Assembly (NCBI GenBank): GCA_917880885.1
Contig: OU862906.1
Span: 57,578,665 to 57,642,664 of the forward strand
DNA: 64,000 bases
Reading direction: 5' to 3'
Source of the DNA: Limnephilus marmoratus
Lineage: Eukaryota > Arthropoda > Insecta > Trichoptera > Limnephilidae
The notes under the pieces were generated by a model. It made no database searches. It was given only the letters and a program-made list of their open reading frames with translations, and was not told the origin of the DNA. The translations under genes and the position numbers were made by a program. This document shows, piece after piece, positions 56,850 to 64,000 of this stretch (position 1 is the stretch's first letter; each line of letters begins with the position of its first letter).

Positions 56850-57870
56850 ATTATGGCGCATTCAGACGTTTCAATTTTTGTTGATCCACTTTTATTTAAC
56901 GTAAAAAGTTGAACGAGATTATGTTCACACGTTTCAATTTAAGTAGAACCGAATTTGACATTCAAGATGGCGTCAACTGAAATTGTCAGTGCGTAGGTAC
57001 GTCTCTCTAATTTCTGATGTTCTGCGAGACGGGCTCGAGATTACGAAAAACCATTAAAAAACGTCGTATTTGAAAGAGAAAATGGATCATGAATTAGGCG
57101 CATCCAACACAATTTTGAAAGAGATGGAACTAGAAGACTCCGAAGGATATGGATGACAGAAAAACAATTTGATGAGCTGCTTTCCAAAGTTGGCGATAAA
57201 AATTTTCAGAGACGTTTAAATTAATAATAATTACTACTAACTACAATAACCGGAGAAGCAAGGAAATAATCCATATTTCGTTAAAATTAGCTTTACCATA
57301 ACCTAAAAACAACAACGCCAAACGTCATACTTTGACATAGGTAGTTATTGTTATTAGATTTGTACAAAGATTTTTTTCTTTTAATTTATGTGTATTAATG
57401 GTGACGCATGCTCTGAATATTTACCGTTATTTTTTTGTCATTATCATAATATATTGGGTAGGTAGTGTAAATGAAACACACATTATTTATTGCAGTATCG
57501 TATCACGGGCATTTCTATTTGTGCACACTTCTTGCTTTTGATCCCAAAGACAGGGATGCATAAATCTGAACATCAAATCATCCGACCATTTCAAATATTT
57601 TTTCGTTGAAACGGATTCCATGACGGTAGAACTAGGAATGTCTAACGAATATGGACATAAATGTTTGACGTCTAGTTGTGCACGCGATTAACTATGGTAA
57701 CCAAGATGGCGCGATCATACTTGAACGTCAAAAGTAGACGGGCTATCAACTTAAGCTAGTCAACAAAAAACTTGTTCAACTTTATTGAAAGAAGGTTCAC
57801 TCACACCTGTCAATATGCTTTCAAGTGTCGAGTTGATCAACTAAAGTTGAACCGTGTGAACCGGCTATTA
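56850..57870. mobile_element. Harbinger-like remnant
   Basis: A stretch reads FERDGTRRLRRIW (about 57115-57155, plus strand), followed by MTEKQFDELLSKVG, the segment before the DDE domain of PIF/Harbinger transposases. The surrounding sequence has matching inverted words (TTCAGACGTTTCAA near 56870 and TTGAACCGTGTGAA near 57847). The ends and duplication are uncertain. Confidence 0.5.
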
Positions 57871-58054
57871 GCACATTCACCCTATGTCTATTGTCTATGC
57901 ACAAAACCATCTACATCCTACATCTATGATCTATATGCAATCTATGAACAAAACTGTCAAACTGTCGCAACTGTCGGTAAGGGAGAAGTGTCAAAAAAAG
58001 TGTAAAATCGTATTTAGTTTTACAATTTAAACGATTCTCTCAAATTAATAGATC
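57871..58054 (+). promoter_or_regulatory. MEA1: Putative promoter and 5' UTR of the MEA1 gene
   Basis: This non-repetitive stretch lies before the ATG, with CTGTCAAACTGTCGCAACTGTC words and no TATA box at a convincing position. It is bounded upstream by the Harbinger-like remnant. The call rests on position only. Confidence 0.4.
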
Positions 58055-61000
58055 ATGGTTAACGCGGGATCCCCAGACCCTCCAGAAATTCTTCAGGAAG
58101 AGTTGACTCCTCCTCTATGCAGTGTTATAGATTTTCGCCAACAAGTGGTGGATAGTGATGATGAAGTTCAAGAAAACAACTATGATGGTTACGCTCCTCT
58201 GCCCTTAGGACCAACCGACGACAACGAATTAATCCCCTGGAATGGTTCCCTGGACTCCAGTGATGATGAAGAAGTATTTAAACCTTATAAAAATGTTCCT
58301 TTCCAATATAATATATCATCTCGTAACTAATTATTACAAATACGTTTATATGTATATTTGTTGTTTTTTTTCTTCATTTTTTGTTGTATTTCATTTGATG
58401 CACCACAAAATCGTATGGGCATCATTATAAAATCATCACTAGGGAGGAATGCAGAATACGCCAATGTCAGGGAATTTAATAAAAATGCACTTTCTAGATG
58501 AGAAAAGTGTGTAGAAACTCATTAAAAAAAGAATTAATGTGCGGAAAGCAAAATTGAGGGAGATACAGCCGATCAAAGTTTTATAAAATTTCACTTCGCG
58601 AACCGATACTATGACAGCCCGCCCGCCATCTTTTGTCACTGTTAGGTTGGTATCCCGGACCTGTACAAACAAGAGCCTAGATACGATTGTAGCCGACTTC
58701 GTGGGATACTTGAGGCGCGTAATTATGAAATTAACCCAGCGCCGGATCTGCCCGCCCCCCCCACCCATAACCTAACCTAACCTAACCTTTCTAGCGGGCT
58801 TGTGTATGTTAACCCAGCGCCGGATCTGCCCGCCCCCCCCCCCCCATAACCTAACCTAACCTAACCTAACCGAACCTAACCTAACCTTTCTAGCGGGCTT
58901 GTGTATGTTAACCCAGCGCCGGATCTGCCCGCCCCCCCCCCCCCATAACTTAACCTAACCTAACCTAACCTAACCTTTCTAGCGGGCTTGTGTATGTTAT
59001 CTTTACATTAAAAAACAGCCTACGTTTTTAAATGGTTTGTCTGGCGGGATTCTCCATTCCAGTGCCTATTTACATTATATTATTAATTCTGTTTTTCATA
59101 ATTACGCGCCTTATAATTTACTCCACGAAGTCGGCTACAATCGTATCTAGGCTCTTGTTTGTATCAGGTCCGGGATACCAACATAACAGTGACAACGATG
59201 GCGGGCGGGCTGTCATAGTATCAGTTCGCGAAGTGAAATTTTATAAAACTTTGATCAGCTGTATCTCCCTCAATTTTGCTTTCCGCACATTAATTCTTTT
59301 TTTAATGAGTTTCTACACACTTTTCTCATCTAGAAAGTGCATTTTTATTAAATTCCCTGACATTGGCGTATTCTGCATTTCACCCCATCACTATTCTGGC
59401 ATGACCGTGGATTGAGGTTGTTTGGAAATGTTAATTCCAATAAATTTCATTAATTTTTGGGGATCGTTGGAAACGGTTAATACGCACTTTTTTTTTAAAT
59501 ATCTTTTGATTCACCTTAATTACATTAAAAGACAACTATTTGCATTGGGGGAAGTGGAAAATATTTCATTTTAAATTTCGATTACGTAAAATTAAAATTA
59601 GCTTTCGTCTTGTGAGATTGTACGCCATTATGGTTATTAGCTCATTCGCTGTCACTTTGGCATCACTTTGGTATGTTGGTATTCCTGATACACTTGAATG
59701 TATAACGAACGGCTAGAAGATTTTGAAGGTACCACGAAATCTGGAAAGGTAAGTACTAAATTATCAGAGTTTTGGGAATAAAATGACGGAAAAAAACTTT
59801 TTTTTTTAATTTCATTAATTATTTTTTATAAATAATACATTCACTTTTGTATCAAAAACCGTGTTACATAAACCTAGCGTAGCCGTTAAACTACTTGAAA
59901 ACTGGGATGTTTTTCTTGCCTTGACGCGAGTAGGCGTTATAAAGGGGCACTTTCTTTTGTATCACAAACCATGTCACATAAAATTAGCGTACGTAGCCGC
60001 TCAACATCGCAGAAATAGTTGACTTATAAAAATAAAATTTTAAAGTAAAAAAAAATTTAAGCTAATAAATTTTAATCAATGCACGCAATACATGTGTATT
60101 AGGTAAGTACCTACTAATTAGGCGGAATTTAAGTTTTATAACATTAAAAAACTCCCGCGCGATTTTGTCTCTAGCCGTTGGTTTTACGAGCCGAATTCCC
60201 ATGAAGTCTGCTACGATTTGCTCTAGCATCTTTTCGTACAGTAACAAGAATACCAACATTACAAAAAAATGACATTTGAAAATAATGTTTGAAAATGGAC
60301 GGTCTCGTTTCACAGAATGAAAGCTAATTTTAATTTTACGTAATCGAAATTTAGAATGAAATATTTTCCACTTCCCCCAACGCAAATAGTTGTCTTTTAA
60401 TGTAATTAAGGTGAATCAAAAGATATTTAAAAAAAAAAGTGCGTATTAACCGTTTCCAGCGATCCCCAAAATTTACCCATTTGGTAAACTTTCGAAATCA
60501 CTGGACGCTTAATACAAATATTTTTTAGAACAAAATCTTTAGATTCACCTTAATTACTATAAAAGACAACTGTGTGCAATTGGGGCGAAGGAAAATACTG
60601 CATTTAAAATTTCAATTACATGTATAAGATCAGCTTTCAAAGTGAATATTGGTAAAATGTTAGCAATAGCTCCCGTGACGTTGTACGCTTTTCGGCCGGC
60701 AGCAAAAATCAATATTATATCTTTTCAGTAGGTACTATTGAGTATTTTCAAAGTGTAAAAAAAAGTTTTGTCTTCAGCATGCTCTAATAAATTAATAATA
60801 TGTATGATAACATTTGTAGTAACGTGAAATTTTCTTTCTAAAAGACGATCACATTGATGGGTTCTCATTTGTTTTAATCACCAATAATTTGTCCACTTTA
60901 TACAGCGATTCAATCACCTCAATGTGAGTGATTTAATTTAGTGATTCAATCACCTCGAGGGTGCTTTTACTTGTTATTGAATAAGATAGCCTTTTCTAAA

Positions 61001-62551
61001 ATAATTGTTTATTCAACTCTTAAAGTTTTCTTCTGACTAAATGGCAGGTCATTCCAAGAATGTGAACCCAGCACATAGAATACCCTGTCTACAAACTTCG
61101 CAACATTCCTGACAGGGTTTAGCCAGTCTGTTAGACTTTTATTTTTGATGTAGATATTTTGCATTTTAGGCTGATGAACCTCCTCAGCCAATGGACACAG
61201 CTGAAGAGAGCTCAGATGAAGTCACCAATGAATACGTACCTCCGATTGAGACAGTCGATAGAGAAATATCCAGAGAGCTTTGGACAAGAACTAGGAATTT
61301 TGCTAACATTGAAATGGATTCAGACAAAGCTCAAGAGGTAACATATTAAATTGTGAAAACTTTTTGATGTTTCCTAATATAAACCTGAAGGATTTTAAAC
61401 AGCGATTCTGAGCATATTTGGAGTACAAAAAGTGGATGTCGTTTTGCTGTCCAATGATATATTTTTTCCATTATAAACAAAAAATATATTTTTCAATCAC
61501 ACATTATCACTGATCCCATTCCTACATGTCGTGACAGGATCACGTGATATGCACTCCATTTCGTGTGTTATTGTGGAGCTGGAACGCGATGAAGTGCTTA
61601 TCACTTGGCCTGTTGCTATGCTGTACCCTGCTACTCAGTTGCAACGTATGATGGAATAATATTTTACTATTTTTAATTGAAAAAAATATAACCGGAGAGC
61701 AAAATGACATCTACATTTTTACTCCAAATATGCTCATGAATTGCTTATTAAAATCCTTCAGGTAGTTACTTACCCAGTGATTCCTAGCATTATTTTGATT
61801 AAAAAAATGTAAATGAGATTTTGTTCTCCGGTGACTTCAATGCCCTTTTTTTCAAATTTTTTTCTTCAAAATCGAATAAAAAAAATGAAAAGTGAAATTT
61901 ATAATCTTTTAAATTATTATTTATATTTATCTTTCTGGTAATGAATTAAAAAAATTTAATTCCAAGATATTTATAATTTCATATACTTAAATACAGCGTG
62001 TAACAGGACGTATGCGAGGAATTTTAACCATCGATTCCTGACATTATTTGGAGTAAAAAATGTAAATGAAATTTTGGTCTCCGGTGACTTTTTTGATGAC
62101 ATTTTTTTTTTCTTCAAATTCAAACAAAAAAAGTTCTTCTGCTTGTTGTCATTGGTCACTCAGCCGATTAATCAACCAATCCCTCACCCCGCCTCCAACT
62201 GTCCAACACCTACCGTTTTTTAATGTTTTTGTAGAAAAAATAAAATAAAAAAACATAAAAAAGTATCACCGGAGAATAAAATTTCATTTACATATTTTAC
62301 TCCAAATAATGTCAGGAATCGATGGTTAAAATTCCTCGCGTACGTCCTGTTACATCCTGTATATATATATTTTTTTGCTGTACATATCTTTAGTTCTCTT
62401 TCTAATGAAGTATCTTTTGTAGGTTATGTCCGCCATGGCCAACTTTAGTCTACCAACTTCTTCATTCCCAGAGTGGGCGCACAGCGTCTCAGAAGATGAA
62501 TGGAAGCAGCAACTCGCAGATAGGATAACTATTATTCAAGAAAACAGATAG
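58055..62551 (+). CDS. MEA1: MEA1 homologue (male-enhanced antigen 1), three exons
   Basis: Exon 1 (58055-58273; donor GTATTT, phase 0, the least certain junction) codes an acidic N-terminus with NYDGYAPLPLGP and PWNGSLDSSDDEE. Exon 2 (61170-61337; TTTTAG acceptor, GTAACA donor) codes EPPQPMDTAEESSDEV and ELWTRTRNFANIEMDSDKAQE. Exon 3 (62423-62551) codes VMSAMANFSLPTSSFPEWAHSVSEDEW to the stop. All junctions are phase 0, giving about 171 residues, close to the vertebrate length. The (Y)xPL.. block and the C-terminal V...M....LP....P.WA......W signature match MEA1; the family's function is poorly known (named for high testis expression in mice). Introns of 2.9 and 1.1 kb are loaded with MITEs. 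Confidence 0.8.
58442..59385. mobile_element. Long-TIR element with telomere-like repeats, in MEA1 intron 1 (944 bp)
   Basis: The ends GGGAGGAATGCAGAATACG and CGTATTCTGCATTTCACCC are inverted copies that extend inward about 270 bp, including CACTTCGCGAACCGATACTATGA. The flanks are an exact 8-bp repeat CATCACTA (58434-58441 and 59386-59393). The middle holds a three-unit array with CCTAA repeats. Confidence 0.9.
58731..58997. repeat. Three-unit array with C-runs and (CCTAA)n
   Basis: Each unit reads TTAACCCAGCGCCGGATCTG, CCCG plus a C-run, CATAA, then three to eight CCTAA copies, then TTTCTAGCGGGCTTGTGTATG. Unit starts are near 58732, 58809 and 58908, and CCTAA number varies. The first word equals the left end of the hAT element at 45629; the last is part of the family's 82-bp core unit. 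CCTAA is the complement of the common insect telomere repeat TTAGG. Confidence 0.88.
59449..60477. mobile_element. Long-TIR non-autonomous element in MEA1 intron 1 (~1.03 kb)
   Basis: The right end GGTAAATTTTGGGGATCGC (read inward) matches the left end ATTAATTTTTGGGGATCGT. The inverted arms continue with TGGAAACGGTTAATACGCAC and reach more than 200 bp, including CAACTATTTGC and GGAAGTGGAAAAT. The middle contains the ACATAAACCTAGCGTAGCCG block, as at 16950-17060. No clear target duplication is visible. Its terminal sequence resembles the element at 12868. Confidence 0.75.
60478..61169. other. MEA1 intron sequence, no further gene
   Basis: AT-rich intron sequence with a short repeat TGATTCAATCACCTC near 60908 and 60940. 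The block at 60481-60640 resembles the flank at 1740-1800 (GCATTGGGGG and GAAAATGTTACAT-type words). Confidence 0.45.
61384..61765. mobile_element. MITE in MEA1 intron 2 (~380 bp)
   Basis: ACCTGAAGGATTTTAA at the left is matched by TTAAAATCCTTCAGGT at the right. Further inward, GAGCATATTTGGAGTA pairs with TACTCCAAATATGCTC after a one-base change. The target duplication is unclear. The inner words CTCCGGTGAC and ATGTAAATGA link it to the next element. Confidence 0.7.
61994..62359. mobile_element. Mariner-type MITE in MEA1 intron 2 (366 bp)
   Basis: The ends CAGCGTGTAACAGGACGTAT and the inverse ACGTCCTGTTACATCCTG are flanked by TA on both sides (61992-61993 and 62360-62361), as for Tc1/mariner. 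The inverted arms extend about 85 bp through GAATCGATGG and TTTGGAGTAAAAAATGTAAA. It ends about 60 bp before the exon 3 acceptor. Confidence 0.8.
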
Positions 62552-64000
62552 TGTTTTGTAGTTTATATTTTTTATTCAATAAGTCATAGTAATTTCTGGT
62601 TTTAACAATGTAAGTTATAGTATTCAAAAGATTCGCCACAGAAAAATATCTTTGCTTTAATTTGCCTAATGGGCGCGTTCCTACCTATTCTATGATCTAT
62701 TTCCAAAAATCTACCAATTCTTTGAACAGGTTTTCCACGCCGTATCGAATTGACCATATAATAGGACCACGTGAACAACAGATGTATGTGAGCTTTTACA
62801 ATATCTGGTAATAATGGTAATGTTAAATAAAAAACGCAGTATCCAACCCCATGAAAATAGAATAGAAATAGATCAAGTGTGAACGCCCAACAATTCCTTT
62901 CCATTTTCAAACGGTGCTTTCCGTGTAAATTCCCTTCCATTTTCAAACGGTGCTTTCCGTGCAATAGATCATAGAATAAACTGGTAGGATCCCTACTTGT
63001 CAGTTGAGAAGAAAATTTCTACTACATCACACACATTACTATTTTTAAGAATACATAGATATATGTTTAATTTTTTGTGTGTTTTTGTTTATTTGTTTAA
63101 TCCCTTATCTATTCAGGATTCAAATATTATAGATTCAACTACTATTTACTAGTTTCTCAATCGAGTATCAAATTATGAATGTAGTTATGTATATTATATA
63201 TTTAATAAATAAATAGTGTTAATATTATATTTCATACTTTAATACTTGCCTAATCATTTTGTGCATTCGAAATCTACTAAGTACTACTATCACACAATAC
63301 TTTCAAGTATAACATTAATATCCACACATCAGTTGTATGTTGTATGTGAACTTTTTTATATCACAATCAATGCAAGTCCTACAGAAAGCTATGCAGAAAA
63401 ACTCACAACGATTCTACTTTGTTAAAAAAACTACCGTTTGCCACCTAAATTGACTAAAGCACAATTCAATGCATAATTTCATCGATGTACAATTCAATGC
63501 ATAATTTGAATGTTTTTATTTGTATGAACCACTAATTTAACATTTTTTTGTCAGCTATCTGTTATCAATTCGAATACATTACATTCACATGTATTGTAAG
63601 TGATGCTTACTTACGAATTTATAATTATTTATGTACCTGGAGATTTACCAGAAAAACCATAGAATTGATGGCGATGACTGGAAAAGAGGCGGAGGCCCGA
63701 AATTGCGGGCCCTTATCCACGATGAGAAAATTGGAAAGACAGAAAGGAGACGGATAGACTTGGTGCCAGAGTGCGAAGGCGGACCCTGCCACGCAAGTAC
63801 AGTCATTACGCTCATTTCACTTGCTTGTTTATGTTTGAGTACACTGCACCATTCCTGCACAGCAGACGAAAAAAGGAAGAAGAAATATTTATTATATTTT
63901 TTGTAAAGATATATAGGCACAATGTTTGGATTATTATTTGTCAGTTGATAATATATTAACTAACAAAATAACCATCATGCCATTTCTGCACAGGGATAGA
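62552..64000. other. MEA1 3' flank; MITE-like inverted repeat at 62668-62985
   Basis: After the MEA1 stop, GCGTTCCTACCTATTCTATG near 62670 is matched by CATAGAATAAACTGGTAGGA near 62970, suggesting a ~320-bp MITE. A tandem 36-bp duplication with TTCAAACGGTGCTTTCCGTG lies at 62900-62960. AATAAA-type words occur at about 62823 and further right, but the poly-A site is not fixed. Beyond 63000 I see no gene; the frames near 63600-63900 lack recognisable motifs. Confidence 0.45.

Noticed and set aside
58769..58980. True chromosome end or telomere
   Set aside because: The CCTAA runs are short, interrupted, inside a TIR element and followed by a normal gene.
60062..60385. 107-codon minus-strand frame
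   Set aside because: It lies in the inverted arm of a long-TIR element; the same composition appears in related non-coding copies.
63548..63920. Overlapping 69-91-codon frames on both strands
   Set aside because: No motif or consistent codon pattern; likely chance.

Overview
The window looks like an AT-rich insect (arthropod) nuclear scaffold made almost entirely of nested transposable elements. The evidence is short CCTAA (TTAGG-type) telomere-like runs near 58.8-59.0 kb, GT-AG introns, tRNA-derived SINE and LINE sequence, Gypsy and BEL/Pao LTR elements, and many terminal-inverted-repeat (TIR) DNA elements. I cannot assign an order or species. Nothing prokaryotic is present (no operons, CRISPR or IS elements).

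Host genes are sparse. The clearest is a three-exon plus-strand homologue of MEA1 (male-enhanced antigen 1; exons near 58.1, 61.2 and 62.4 kb), whose introns are full of small TIR elements. Two plus-strand exons at 36.1 and 43.3 kb match the N-terminus of an arthropod protein family that usually carries SWIM/YqaJ-recombinase domains; their 7-kb intron holds a DNA transposon. A minus-strand first exon at 17.6-17.8 kb may belong to a gene whose remainder I cannot see.

Layout. 0.9-1.6 kb: a 172-bp tandem array. 2.7-11.7 kb: a Gypsy element (minus strand, 200-bp LTRs, 5-bp target duplication) carrying a long-TIR DNA transposon, which carries a hAT-like element, which carries a MULE-like MITE. 12.9-17.3 kb: two long-TIR non-autonomous elements of a family seen again at 58.4-60.5 kb. 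18.1-25.8 kb: a SINE, an I-type LINE with RNase H, a hAT within a hAT, a LINE 3' end and a BEL/Pao pol remnant. 26.5-33.2 kb: a PIF/Harbinger remnant split by a complete BEL/Pao element whose interior contains a large Gln-rich coding repeat. 34.4-36.0 kb: a hAT-like element with a satellite core. 36.4-43.1 kb: a decayed transposon with a DUF7869-like protein, itself interrupted by a hAT element. 43.9-49.0 kb: a LINE interrupted by a hAT element that holds another LINE 3' end. 49.5-50.6 kb: a hAT-like remnant with a zinc-finger fragment. 52.3-56.6 kb: a second MULE-like MITE copy containing a 3.8-kb TIR element that encodes a single 681-codon Gag-protease-integrase frame with no reverse transcriptase. 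56.9-57.9 kb: a Harbinger remnant next to the MEA1 promoter.

The main result is a dated stack of insertions, most with exact target duplications visible by eye. The least ordinary items are the RT-less Gag-PR-IN frame inside TIRs, the element family that shares a repeat core under different termini, and telomere-like repeats amplified inside one of its members.
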